Source of the DNA: DASWIG01 sp965371445
Lineage (GTDB): Bacteria > Acidobacteriota > Thermoanaerobaculia > Multivoradales > J023
NCBI GenBank assembly: GCA_965371445.1
Contig: CBDUYN010000003.1
Location: 1-64,000 of the forward strand
DNA: 64,000 nt
Reading direction: 5' to 3'
The translations under genes were made by a program, and so were the position numbers. The notes beneath the pieces were generated by a model. It worked only from the letters and a program-made list of their open reading frames with translations, searched no databases and was not told where the DNA came from. Below are positions 24,599-35,900 of this stretch, in pieces. Each line of letters starts with the position of its first letter. The first letter of the stretch is position 1.

Positions 24599-25855
24599 AT
24601 GACGCAAGAGCAGCTCTCTGAGCTGGAAGCGCTACGGCGGCGCGTTGCCGAGCTCGAGCAGGACCGACGGATGTTTTTGACCGGACCCGTCGTGGTCTTC
24701 AAATGGGTCAATGCCGAGGGTTGGCCCGTCGAGTACGTGTCGCCCAACGTCGCCGAGGTCCTGGGATACAGCGTCGAGGACCTGGAGACCGGGCGCGTCC
24801 CCTACGCCGAGATCGTCTTCGCGGAGGACCTCGAACGGGTCGCCGGCGAGGTCGCGGCGGCCTCCGAGGGCGGATCCGAACGGTTCTCCCACAAGCCCTA
24901 CCGCATCGTCCACCAGGACGGCCGTAGCCTCTGGGTCGGCGACTTCACCACCATCCTGCGCGACGGGACGGGCGCGGTCACCCATTACCTCGGCTACATC
25001 GTCGACATCACCGAGCTCAAGGAGACCGAAGCGAGCCTGCGCCGTCTGGAGGCGCAAGTGCTCCATGCCCAGAAGCTGGAGAGCCTGGGGATCTTCGCGA
25101 GCGGTGTGGCGCATGACTTCAACAACTTCCTCACCGGGGTGCTCGGCAACGCGGGGCTCGTGCGGATGAGGCTCCGGGACGACTCCCCCCTCGTGCCTCT
25201 GGTGGAAGAGATCGAGCAGGCGGCGGAGCACGCTTCCGGGGTGGTCGACCAGATGCTGACCTACGCCGGCAAGGTGGAGGTGGAAGTCGAAAGCGTCGTC
25301 CTGCGGGACCTCCTGGTCCAGATGGAGCCACTGATCAAGAGCTCGATCTCAAAAAAGGCCGAGTTGCGCCTCGACCTTGCCGAGGACCTCCCGGCCGTCC
25401 GTGGAAATTCAGGCCAGCTCCGCCAGACGGTCATGAACCTGGTCCTCAACGCCTCCGACGCCCTCGGCGGCGAGCCCGGCTCGATCACCGTCTCGACCGA
25501 GGCCGTCGAGGCGGATCGTGCCTATCTCGCCGCCGCCTATCTCGACGAGGACGTTCTGGAGGCGATCGACGGCGTCGAGGCCCTGGAGAGGTTCGACACC
25601 CATGACGGCAAGATCTGCGGAGTGCTGCTCGACATGACCATGCCGCGCCTTGACGGAGCCGAGACCTTTCGTGAGCTCCGCCGCCGGGAGCCGGATCTTG
25701 CGATCCTCCTCTCGAGCGGCTTCAACTCTCAGCAGACGAAAGTCGACGAGTTGATGGGCCAAGCCGGCCGGGCCGATTTCCTGCGCAAACCGTACCGGCC
25801 CATGGTGCTGATCGAGAAGCTCCAGGAGGTGCTCAGCTCGGAGACGCCTTCGTAG
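24599..25855 (+). CDS. PAS-HisKA hybrid kinase with in-frame internal deletion
   Basis: 418 residues, ATG at 24599. A short coiled coil, then a PAS domain (about 20-145: VFKWVNAEGWPVEYVSPNVA, YIVDITELKE), HisKA (GVAHDFNNFLTGVLGNAGLV, the HDFNN class) and the first part of HATPase_c through the N box (VMNLVLNASDALGG). At about residue 317 it jumps from ADRAYLAAAYLDED to VLEAIDGVEALERF, the middle of a receiver domain. The ATP-lid boxes (DxGxG, F, GxGxGL) and the receiver's first strand and acidic pair are missing. The receiver's phosphoacceptor (LLDMTMP), LLSSG and RKPY remain. The frame is open and codon use normal, but the kinase should be inactive. Either a decayed or repurposed scaffold, or an assembly collapse. 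Confidence 0.8.
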   Translation: MTQEQLSELEALRRRVAELEQDRRMFLTGPVVVFKWVNAEGWPVEYVSPNVAEVLGYSVEDLETGRVPYAEIVFAEDLERVAGEVAAASEGGSERFSHKPYRIVHQDGRSLWVGDFTTILRDGTGAVTHYLGYIVDITELKETEASLRRLEAQVLHAQKLESLGIFASGVAHDFNNFLTGVLGNAGLVRMRLRDDSPLVPLVEEIEQAAEHASGVVDQMLTYAGKVEVEVESVVLRDLLVQMEPLIKSSISKKAELRLDLAEDLPAVRGNSGQLRQTVMNLVLNASDALGGEPGSITVSTEAVEADRAYLAAAYLDEDVLEAIDGVEALERFDTHDGKICGVLLDMTMPRLDGAETFRELRRREPDLAILLSSGFNSQQTKVDELMGQAGRADFLRKPYRPMVLIEKLQEVLSSETPS

Positions 25856-25868
25856 TGGGGTGGGCGGC

Positions 25869-25901
25869 ATGGGGAAGGCTCATATCCTCGTCGTCGACGA
25901 C
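25869..25901 (+). pseudogene. Receiver-domain N-terminal scrap
   Basis: ATG followed by GKAHILVVDD, the first beta strand and acidic pair of a response-regulator receiver domain. Then the sequence abruptly becomes AT-rich and non-homologous (RLCTECC). It lies 13 bases after the stop of the deleted hybrid kinase and 88 bases before the diguanylate cyclase. It looks like the 5' end of a removed regulator gene. Confidence 0.5.
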
Positions 25902-25989
25902 AGACTTTGCACAGAGTGTTGTATATTGAGGGCGGTTCCGCCCTTGCGCCGGGATCCTCCCGGCGGTGGGAGGCAGGGCCAGGCTGCCG

Positions 25990-27216
25990 ATGAAGACCCG
26001 CGCGATCCCCAATCCGGAGCTCACTCACTTCCTGAAGCCGGTCGAGCCCACGGAGACGCCGACCTACGAAGTCGACCTCTCGGCGACGTTTCGCGACGTC
26101 GTCGAACGGGCCAATGAGTTCGTCCCCTCGGAGGCGGGCGTGGTCTTCTTGAAAGACTCCTCGAGCGAGCTCCAGGACTCGGCGATCGACGAAGACTACT
26201 CGATGATCGGGGAACGACCGGTCGAGTTCGTCGTCGTCTCCGCTTTTGGCCCCGACTGCGAGCACCTGGTGGGAATGAGGGTTCCGGTCGGTCTGGGGAT
26301 CGTGGGACAGGTTTACTATTCGGGCGAGGCTTACGTGTCTGCCGCCAAGGGCGGCGAGGAGGCCCTCGAAGAGCTTTCGCGGCTCGGGATCAAGCTCCCG
26401 GTGCGCTCGGTGATCTCGGTGCCGTTGCACCTGCGCGACGAGGTCGTCGGCGTCCTGGAGCTCGTCAATCAGCGCACGGAGCTTCCGCAAAGCGACCACG
26501 ACCTGTCGTTGCTCCGGGTCTTTGCCCAGACGCTCTCCACCTCCATCGCCTACGCTTTCGAGGCGCAACGTTCAAAAGAAGTCGCGCGGCGCGACGACCT
26601 GACCCGGCTCTACAACGACCGCTTCCTCCACCATAGCCTGAGCGTGGTGCTGGAGGAGGCGCTGGGCAACGGTCACGACTGCGGCCTGATCTTTTTCGAC
26701 CTCGACCACTTCAAGACGATCAACGACGCTCACGGCCACCTCTCGGGGAGCCGGGTGCTGCACGAGATGGGGGACCTCCTCCGCGCGGTGCTGCCCGGGC
26801 CGGCCATCCCGGCCCGCTACGGCGGCGACGAGTTCGTCGTCATCCTGCCCGGCACCACCCGCCAGGAGGCCTATTGGGTGGCCGAGACGATCCGCAAGAC
26901 CGTCGAAGGGAACGTGTTCCTGGATCGGCCCGACTCCCAAGACCCGGTCAACTATCCCGGCCTCAAGATCAGCAGCGTGACCGCGAGCGTCGGCCTCGCG
27001 ATGCTCGTCGACGACACCCTGCTGGCCTTCCCGTCGCGGGACGTCAACGTCCAGACGGTGAAAAACGAGCTCCTGCGCCGCGCCGACCGGCGCATGTACC
27101 GGGCCAAGGGAGCGGGAAGGAACCGCACCGTGGCCGACGACGCCGAATTCGCGGCGGCGGACGACGGCGAGGCGCGCCGGAGCGGGTCCGAGGTGGCGGC
27201 CACCCTCACCGACTGA
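25990..27216 (+). CDS. GAF-GGDEF diguanylate cyclase
   Basis: 408 residues from the ATG at 25990; an in-frame GTG 24 bases upstream is possible. An N-terminal GAF-type sensor (about 25-195, ending VISVPLHLRDEVVGVLELVN) is followed by a GGDEF domain: RDDLTRLYNDRFL, FFDLDHFKTINDAHGH, an intact RYGGDEF (signature at residues 278-282) and RRADRRMYRAKGAGRN. It should make cyclic di-GMP. The RxxD inhibitory site expected five residues before GGDEF is absent (the sequence is LPGPAIPARYGGDEF), so product inhibition through that site is unlikely. Cytoplasmic: no membrane segment. A short insert (LDRPDSQDPVNYPG) expands one loop of the GGDEF fold. Convergent with the ureohydrolase gene. Confidence 0.9.
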   Translation: MKTRAIPNPELTHFLKPVEPTETPTYEVDLSATFRDVVERANEFVPSEAGVVFLKDSSSELQDSAIDEDYSMIGERPVEFVVVSAFGPDCEHLVGMRVPVGLGIVGQVYYSGEAYVSAAKGGEEALEELSRLGIKLPVRSVISVPLHLRDEVVGVLELVNQRTELPQSDHDLSLLRVFAQTLSTSIAYAFEAQRSKEVARRDDLTRLYNDRFLHHSLSVVLEEALGNGHDCGLIFFDLDHFKTINDAHGHLSGSRVLHEMGDLLRAVLPGPAIPARYGGDEFVVILPGTTRQEAYWVAETIRKTVEGNVFLDRPDSQDPVNYPGLKISSVTASVGLAMLVDDTLLAFPSRDVNVQTVKNELLRRADRRMYRAKGAGRNRTVADDAEFAAADDGEARRSGSEVAATLTD

Positions 27217-27220
27217 GGCG

Positions 27221-28057
27221 TCAGCTCCTGTGGACGATCGCTCCTAGAAGCTCCGTCACCACCCGCACCGCGGCGACCGCGGTGATCCCCGCCGGATCGA
27301 GAAGCGGGTTTACCTCGACGACGTCGAAGCCCGCGATCTCGACGTCCAGGGCCTGCAGGTCCGCCAGGAGCTCCCGCGTCATGAGCCCGCCCGGCACCGG
27401 GTTGCCGCAGCCCGGCGCATAGGCCGGATCGAGGACGTCGACGTCGACCGAGACGTAGACCGGCCCCTCGCCCTCGAAGTAGAACAGGTCGGAATCCCAG
27501 GCGGGGACGCTACGTATCCCCGCCTCCTCGGCCACGGCACGTTGCATCGGGTTCGAAGCCCGGATCCCGACCTGCGTGACGTGCCGGCCCTCCATGCCGT
27601 CGAGCTCGAGGATCCGCCGCGTCACGCAAGCGTGGGAGTAGCGGTCGCCGTCGTACTCCGGGTAGAGGTCCGGGTGGGCGTCGAAACAGAGGAAGTGGAC
27701 GTCGCCGCGGCGCTTCCTGACGGCGGTGAAAGCCGGGACCGTGACCGCATGGTCCCCGCCCAAAACGATCGGCACCGCCCCACGGTCGAGGACGCCGCCG
27801 ACGGCTTCCTCGATGCTCGCCCAGGCGATTTCCGGCGTGACCGCCAGCTCGAGGTCGCCCAGGTCGACGCCGAGGCCGGCCAGGTCCACGCCGTGCTCGT
27901 TGGCCGCGGAAAGCGACGACGCCATGTTGCGGATCGCCTGGGGTGCGAGCCGCGCTCCGGGACGAAACGTGCTGCCGGCGTCGTGCGGCGCGCCGAGCAG
28001 CGCGAAGCGGGGGGCTTCGGCCTCGTCGGTGAAGATTCCGGAGAACGAGCCGCTCAT
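27221..28057 (-). CDS. speB: Agmatinase-type ureohydrolase
   Basis: 278 residues, ATG at 28057 in an ATGA overlap with the preceding secreted-protein gene. It carries the three manganese-binding signatures of arginase/agmatinase enzymes: LGGDHAV (near 100), FDAHPDLY (near 124) and YVSVDVDVLDPAYAPG (near 204). It ends with FDVVEVNPLLDPAG. The predicted reaction is hydrolysis of agmatine to putrescine and urea. The DAHPD variant and family breadth leave guanidinobutyrase or formiminoglutamase possible. Translational coupling to a secreted protein rather than to speA is unusual. Cytoplasmic, no signal peptide. Confidence 0.8.
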   Translation of the reverse strand: MSGSFSGIFTDEAEAPRFALLGAPHDAGSTFRPGARLAPQAIRNMASSLSAANEHGVDLAGLGVDLGDLELAVTPEIAWASIEEAVGGVLDRGAVPIVLGGDHAVTVPAFTAVRKRRGDVHFLCFDAHPDLYPEYDGDRYSHACVTRRILELDGMEGRHVTQVGIRASNPMQRAVAEEAGIRSVPAWDSDLFYFEGEGPVYVSVDVDVLDPAYAPGCGNPVPGGLMTRELLADLQALDVEIAGFDVVEVNPLLDPAGITAVAAVRVVTELLGAIVHRS

Positions 28058-29454
28058 CGCCGTCCCGGAGGTCCGAGCGCCTCGTGGGTACGTCCCGTCG
28101 TCTCGAGCGTCATGCGCTCGGAGCTCGACGCCAGCGCCTCGATGCAGGTGGCGTTCATGGCGACCGAGAAGCGCCCGAAGGCGCTGTACTCGACGGAGGC
28201 CGCGCCGGTGCCCGCGGTAAAATCGATCGTCATCATACCGAAGCGCGTCATCACCAGGTCGCCGAGCGTCAGCGTCAGGACCGAGTCGTCGGTGAAAATC
28301 TGCTGCGTCTCGAGCATCTGGCCCGCTTCGTTGTAGACGGTGAGCGTCGCGGTCGGCGTCTGCGACTCCGCGCCCTGTGGATTCGTCACGAAAAGCCGCA
28401 GCCGGACACCGCTGCCGAAATCGAGGAGGCGGACCTCGAGCGTCTCGCAGAGGTCCGCGCGGCGCAGCAACTGGTCGCCGCTGGCGAAGTTCCCCGCGTT
28501 GTCGAGGTAGAACCAATCGCCCCACAGCTGGTTGTTGTTGGCGAGCGCTTTCGCCGAGCTCAAGGGCGTCTCCGGGACGCAGGCCCTGACCTGTACCCAA
28601 CCGCGGGCGAAGCCGTCGTCGTCGACCACGAGGTCGGGGAGGACGTCGCGGACGTTTAGGGTCAGTGTCCGGCGGGAGGCGAAGGTGATGTCGTCCTCGC
28701 GGACCAGGTTCGAGGCGCGGTCGAAGTAGCTGACCCGGGCGACGACGGTCTCGTCGAGCCGGTTGTGGACCGAGAAGAAGGTGGTCAAACCGGCGTTCGA
28801 CGCCGTGTCGACCTCGAAAGCCGGCAGGAAGAGGACGTCGCTGGGCGAGTCGGCCTTGAGGGCGTCGGCACACTCGAAGACGCGCACGGCGGTGACGTTG
28901 TCGACCGCGATCGACGCCGAGATGGCGTCGCCGCTCACGGCAGGAGCCTGCGAGTGGAGGATCCGCAGCTCGAAGACGCCCTGGAGAGTGGCGTCGACGT
29001 CGAAGCCGCCGACCGCCGTCAAGTCCTCGGGCAGGAGCGAGAGGGTGACGGTGCGGTATACGGCACCGGCCGGCAGCGAGGTGGCCTCGGTGGCAAAGCT
29101 GCCGCCCACGCCGCGCACGGCGAGGCGGATCATGAGGTCGACCTCGCTCAGGTTCTTGAGATCGAAGCGCACTCCGGTGACGCCGGCGGTCACGTAGTTG
29201 CCGGTCCACTGCGACTGGTTGAAGACCACGAGCCGGCTGCCGGCACCCCCGCCGCCGCCGGAGGTGAGCTGCATCGCCCGGTCACCGATGCCGTCGGGTC
29301 CGAGGTTCATGACGGCTTCGGGGCCGTTGGGGTTGCTGCCCCCCGTACGCCAGCCCTGGAGGCCGTTCTGGAAGTCGTCGATCTGGCCGAGCTCCACCGC
29401 GGCGAGGCTCGGGACGAGGAGAAGGGCAAGGAGACATGCGAACGACAGTCTCAT
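28054..29454 (-). CDS. Secreted beta-rich protein of unknown function
   Basis: 466 residues from the ATG at 29454, with GGAGG 9 bases upstream (within a perfect palindrome GGAGGATCCTCC, 29457-29468). Signal peptide to about PSLAAVE. The mature start LGQIDDFQNGLQGWRTGG then NPNGPEAVMNLGPDGIGDR resembles carbohydrate-binding or anchor-type lectin folds (jelly roll). A second beta domain (about 230-440) has a pattern repeated in other secreted proteins of this phylum (FLPAFEVDTASNAGLTTFF; FGRFSVAMNATC). No catalytic motif. It lies 68 bases downstream of the TonB receptor gene and overlaps the ureohydrolase gene, so all three may be one transcript. Probably a periplasmic or surface protein. Confidence 0.75.
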   Translation of the reverse strand: MRLSFACLLALLLVPSLAAVELGQIDDFQNGLQGWRTGGSNPNGPEAVMNLGPDGIGDRAMQLTSGGGGGAGSRLVVFNQSQWTGNYVTAGVTGVRFDLKNLSEVDLMIRLAVRGVGGSFATEATSLPAGAVYRTVTLSLLPEDLTAVGGFDVDATLQGVFELRILHSQAPAVSGDAISASIAVDNVTAVRVFECADALKADSPSDVLFLPAFEVDTASNAGLTTFFSVHNRLDETVVARVSYFDRASNLVREDDITFASRRTLTLNVRDVLPDLVVDDDGFARGWVQVRACVPETPLSSAKALANNNQLWGDWFYLDNAGNFASGDQLLRRADLCETLEVRLLDFGSGVRLRLFVTNPQGAESQTPTATLTVYNEAGQMLETQQIFTDDSVLTLTLGDLVMTRFGMMTIDFTAGTGAASVEYSAFGRFSVAMNATCIEALASSSERMTLETTGRTHEALGPPGRR

Positions 29455-29522
29455 GGGGAGGATCCTCCACTTCGAGGGCGGACCCGAGGCCCGCCCTGCT
29501 GCCCGACTCTGGCTCCGGGAGC

Positions 29523-32219
<2,697 letters not shown>

Positions 32220-32393
32220 GTCCTTCCTGTCTTTGGGGGGGTTCGTAGATGAGTCTTCGGTCTCGTTCCACAGCGTCCGCAGGACATGTCCCGGAGGATG
32301 TTCAGCTCATCGAGCAGCCCGGGCGGGCGCAATGGATGTGCGTTGGAAGACGATTCTACAGAGAAATGGGGGGCGGGGCCAGCCCGGCGCTGC

Positions 32394-33653
32394 CTACGGC
32401 CGGAGGACGAGGGAGATCCGGCCGTAGACGTCGCTCGACTGGACGCCCAGGTCCCCCTGGAGCTCGTAGCCGCCGACGGGGAGCCGCCCAAAGACGAAGG
32501 GACCGACCTCCTCCTTGGCGAAGCGGTCGCGGCCGAGCTCGTCGCGGCGCACTCCGAGGCCCCACTCGCGCTCGTCGCCGCGCAGGTAGAAGGCGAGGCG
32601 AGTGATCTTCCGGAACGCGGGAGCGTCGTCCTCGGCCATTGCCCAGACGCCCATCCGCTTGCCGCTCCGGAGCTTCAGGCCAAACGTGGCGCCGGCGCCC
32701 GCCGTGTCGTAGAAGTCCGGGATCTCGCTGAAGGACTCGGTCTCGCCCTGGAGGTAGGTCCCGGCGCCCCACTCGAAGCGTTCGGCGTGCTGGTGGTAGT
32801 CGACGATGAGCCGTCCGCGGTTGAAGGAGGTGACGCCGTCGAACGAGTCGATCTGGCGCATGTCGATCTCCGTGTGGATCGAAAAGGACTCGCCCTCGAT
32901 GTCGACCTCGGCACCGAAGCCGAAAAAGTCTTCGCCTCCCGGCAGGCCCGGGAGGACCTGCTCGCCCGACTTCAGGTACACCGTGGCACGGGTGATCCCG
33001 AAGCCGAAGCCGACGCTTGCCCCCAACGCGTCCTCGAGGCGTCCCTCGTCGATGTAGAGGTCGGCGAGGGTCTCGGCGCCGGCCAGGGTGGAGCGGGGCA
33101 GGCGGTCGAGGAGCTCCTCGGTCGGTCGCCGGAGGTCGAACGTGGCGTTCGCGCTGAAAAAGACGTCGACTTCGAGGCCCTCGTCGCGGTGGAAGAAGAA
33201 GCGTCCGGCGAGCGGGTCGTCGTCTTCCTGGAAAAAAAAGCCTTCCGCCGGCAGGTCGGCGCTGGCGAAAGTCAGCTCGCCGCCCATCTTGCCGCCGCCG
33301 CCGCGCTCGCGCACGTAACCGACGCTCAGGACGGAGGTCGAGTCGCCGGGCGTGTCGGTAAAGCGCACCACGGCAGTGAGCTCGGAGGAGCCGAAGCTGC
33401 GTCCGAGGAGAAAGCCCGCCTGCTCCCGGGAGTCCCGAAACGGCGGCGTGAGGCTCGCGAGCGCGCCCTCGTAGCGCCACTTGTCGGTCTGGTAGCGGAG
33501 GTTCAACCGCTCGTCCTCGTCGCGGACGACGTGGGAGGAGCTCTCAAGCTCCAGGATCCACCGGGGCTCTTCGGCCGGCTCCTCGTCCTGGGCGTGGACG
33601 GGGAGGGCGGCGGCGAGGACGAGGAGGGCGAGGAAAGAGGCGGTCTTCTTCAT
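32394..33653 (-). CDS. Predicted outer-membrane beta-barrel protein
   Basis: 419 residues from the ATG at 33653 (GGAAG upstream), chosen because a signal peptide (KKTASFLALLVLAAALPVHA) starts there; the frame is open upstream without support. After an acidic start the protein is a succession of amphipathic strands with aromatic girdle residues (LGRSFGSSELTAVVRFTD; GFFFQEDDDPLAGRFFFHRD; RLAFYLRGDEREWGLGVRR) ending VYGRISLVLRP. This fits an outer-membrane barrel of 14-18 strands; no family was recognised. It lies upstream of the TonB receptor on the same strand with a 174-base gap, so co-regulation is possible but not shown. Confidence 0.7.
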   Translation of the reverse strand: MKKTASFLALLVLAAALPVHAQDEEPAEEPRWILELESSSHVVRDEDERLNLRYQTDKWRYEGALASLTPPFRDSREQAGFLLGRSFGSSELTAVVRFTDTPGDSTSVLSVGYVRERGGGGKMGGELTFASADLPAEGFFFQEDDDPLAGRFFFHRDEGLEVDVFFSANATFDLRRPTEELLDRLPRSTLAGAETLADLYIDEGRLEDALGASVGFGFGITRATVYLKSGEQVLPGLPGGEDFFGFGAEVDIEGESFSIHTEIDMRQIDSFDGVTSFNRGRLIVDYHQHAERFEWGAGTYLQGETESFSEIPDFYDTAGAGATFGLKLRSGKRMGVWAMAEDDAPAFRKITRLAFYLRGDEREWGLGVRRDELGRDRFAKEEVGPFVFGRLPVGGYELQGDLGVQSSDVYGRISLVLRP

Positions 33654-33774
33654 AGCGGTCTTCCACCTGACTCCCGGCGAGGCCGGGGGTTCTACCTTCA
33701 AGGCTTGGCTCTACGGGGCGCGGCAGGTGCCGCGGCGCGGCAGCATAGCAGCTCGACGGCATGGACGAAACGAC

Positions 33775-33842
33775 CCCTCACCCCAACCCTCTCCCCGACC
33801 CACCTCCTCGACACAGATGAAAGGCCGAGGCGGGGAGAGGGG
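33775..33842. repeat. Dispersed GC-rich inverted repeat, copy 1
   Basis: CTCACCCCAACCCTCTCCCC on the left pairs with CGGGGAGAGGG on the right across a loop of about 33 bases. The same core occurs at 51232-51281 and 52809-52875. It lies in the gap between hflC and the barrel-protein gene. Such elements can act as attenuators or RNA stabilisers and probably spread by copying. Confidence 0.7.
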
Positions 33843-33886
33843 GCCGGAAGGGAGGGGGCCAGAAGGGAGGGGCCTGACGCTTTGTT

Positions 33887-34840
33887 CTACCGGGCGCCGG
33901 TCAGGTACTTGTAGAAGTCTCCCTTGGTGGAGAGCACGAGCCAGGTGTCGCCGTCGAAGGTCTCGGGATAGGTCTCCATGCTCTTCAAGAAGGTGTAGAA
34001 CGAGCGCGCGTCGGAGGACTGGTTGTAGGCCTGGGCATAGATCTCGGTCGCCTCGGCGTCGGCCGCACCGACGACCTCCTGGGCCTTTCGATAAGCCTCC
34101 GAGGTGATCAAACTGAGCTCGCGCTCCTTGTCGCCGCGGATGCGGGCCGCCTCGGCCTCGCCTTCGGAGCGGAAACGGTCGGCGATGCGCTGGCGCTCGG
34201 CGATCATGCGCTCGTAGACGCTGCGCCGTACGGCCTCGACGTAGTTGATGCGCTTGAACTGCAAGTCGAGGAGCTCGATCCCGAGGTCGGCCTGCTCGAC
34301 GCGTGCGGTGGCGTTTTTCAGGATCTCCAGCCGGATCACCTCGCGTCCGTACTCGATTTGCTCGAGCTGGTCGGCCTCGTCCTCTCTCTGGTCGTCGGCG
34401 AGGACCGGCTCGCGGTCGGTGGTCCGGATGAGCTCGGCCAGGTTGTAGCGGGCGACCGCGTCACGGACCTCGCCGTTCAGGATGCCGTCGAGCCGCGCCT
34501 GGGCCTTGACCTCGCTTTGCAGACGCTGAAAAAAGAGCAACGGATCGACGATCTGCCAACGGGCGTAGGTGTCGACCTGGATGGGCTGCTTTTCCCGGGT
34601 CTGGACCTCGGTGACCCGGCCGTCCCACTCCAGGAACCGCCTGTCGAAGACGTGGACCTCGTCGATCAACGGCAACTTCCACTTCAGGCCCGGCTCTTTG
34701 ATCGGATCGCCGAGCGGCTTACCGAAGCGGGTCTTGATGGCCTGGTGGCCCTCGTCGACGACGAAAAGCGAGCCGCGGGCCGCGACGAGCGCCACGAGGA
34801 TCAGGAGCATGATCAGGGCAGTCGGCAAGTTTCGCATCAT
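33887..34840 (-). CDS. hflC: HflC, SPFH-family regulator of FtsH
   Basis: 317 residues; the ATG at 34840 overlaps the hflK stop by four bases (ATGA). One N-terminal membrane helix (TALIMLLILVALVAARGSL), then an SPFH domain starting FVVDEGHQAIKTRFGKPLGD and a coiled coil (ERMIAERQRIADRFRSEGEA, the HflC signature). It ends SFYTFLKSMETYPETFDGDT then FYKYLTG, matching the standard C-terminus. With HflK it forms a periplasmic cage around FtsH and tunes membrane-protein degradation. A short charged insertion (VLADDQREDEADQLEQIEYG) lies in the SPFH domain, longer than in enterobacterial HflC. Confidence 0.93.
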   Translation of the reverse strand: MMRNLPTALIMLLILVALVAARGSLFVVDEGHQAIKTRFGKPLGDPIKEPGLKWKLPLIDEVHVFDRRFLEWDGRVTEVQTREKQPIQVDTYARWQIVDPLLFFQRLQSEVKAQARLDGILNGEVRDAVARYNLAELIRTTDREPVLADDQREDEADQLEQIEYGREVIRLEILKNATARVEQADLGIELLDLQFKRINYVEAVRRSVYERMIAERQRIADRFRSEGEAEAARIRGDKERELSLITSEAYRKAQEVVGAADAEATEIYAQAYNQSSDARSFYTFLKSMETYPETFDGDTWLVLSTKGDFYKYLTGAR

Positions 34841-35829
34841 TCGTCCCCTTTGTTGACGAGGTTGAGCAGCGGCAAGACACCTTTGACCTCTTCGTCGATG
34901 ATGACCTTGCGTCCCACCTTGGGCAGAATGGCGTTCAAGGTCTCGAGGTAGATGCGCTGGCGGGTGACTTCGGGGGCTCGGCGGTACTGCTCGTAGACGG
35001 CCTCGAAGCGGGCCGCCTCACCGCGGGCGCGGTTGACCCGGTCGAGCGCGTAGCCCTCGGCGGCGAGAACCGTCTGCTGGGCTTCACCGCGGGCACGGGG
35101 CACGGTCTTGTTGTACTCCGACTGTGCCTCGTTGATGAGCGTCTCTTTCTCTTGCTCGGCCTGGTTGACGGCGTTGAAGGCGGGCTTGACGGCGTCGGGC
35201 GGGGTGACGTCCTGGAGCACCACCTGGTCGACCTGGATACCGGTTTCGTAGAGATCGCACAGCTCCTGGAGCCGCCGGGCCACGACGATCGTGATCTCCT
35301 GGCGTCCGATGGTGATCACCTCGTCGACCGTGCGGTCGCCCACCACCTCGCGCATGACCGCCTCGGTCATGTCACGGAAGGTGAGCTCGACGTTGCGCAC
35401 CCGGAAGATGAACTTGAAGGGGTCGACGATACGGTACTGCACCACCCACTCGACGGTGGCGGCGTTCAAGTCGCCGGTGAGCATGCTCGACTCCATCTTC
35501 GGATTGGCCCGCGCCACCTCGGCCCGGATCGAGAGTCCGGGTGTTCGGAAACCGAACTCCTCGGTGAGCTGACGCTGGATCGGCACCTTGTAGAGCTTGT
35601 CGACGCCGAAGGGGAGCTTGAAATGCAGCCCGGGCAGCTGGTCCTCGCCTACGTACTTGCCAAGGCGCAGCACCACGCCGACTTCCTCGGGCTCGATCTG
35701 GTAAAAGCTCGAAAAGACGCCAACTACGAGCCCGAGGGCGATCAGGGCCGCAAGGAGGAGGCGGCCCAAGTGCGGAGGCGGTTTGATCTCGCTGAGATCG
35801 GGGACTTCAAAGACTTTCTTCTCAGCCAC
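34837..35829 (-). CDS. hflK: HflK, SPFH-family regulator of FtsH
   Basis: 330 residues from a GTG at 35829 (AAGGAA upstream); the open frame continues further upstream but without protein-like sequence. A short cytoplasmic start (AEKKVFEVPDLSEIKPPPHL) lacks the Gly-rich N-terminus of enterobacterial HflK. Then come a membrane helix (LLLAALIALGLVVGVFSSFY) and an SPFH domain with EPEEVGVVLRLGKYV, MLTGDLNAATVEWVVQYRI and the HflK-typical QDVTPPDAVKPAFNAVNQAE. The coiled coil includes AEGYALDRVNRARGEAARFE. Gene order hflK-hflC is conserved with overlapping ends. The substrate protease FtsH is not in this window. Confidence 0.93.
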   Translation of the reverse strand: MAEKKVFEVPDLSEIKPPPHLGRLLLAALIALGLVVGVFSSFYQIEPEEVGVVLRLGKYVGEDQLPGLHFKLPFGVDKLYKVPIQRQLTEEFGFRTPGLSIRAEVARANPKMESSMLTGDLNAATVEWVVQYRIVDPFKFIFRVRNVELTFRDMTEAVMREVVGDRTVDEVITIGRQEITIVVARRLQELCDLYETGIQVDQVVLQDVTPPDAVKPAFNAVNQAEQEKETLINEAQSEYNKTVPRARGEAQQTVLAAEGYALDRVNRARGEAARFEAVYEQYRRAPEVTRQRIYLETLNAILPKVGRKVIIDEEVKGVLPLLNLVNKGDE

Positions 35830-35900
35830 GTTCTCACGTTCCTTTCTCGTTGGTTGCGCTCTCGCCGGACGCCGGAGCGCGGTGTCGTCGGTTGAGTCCG

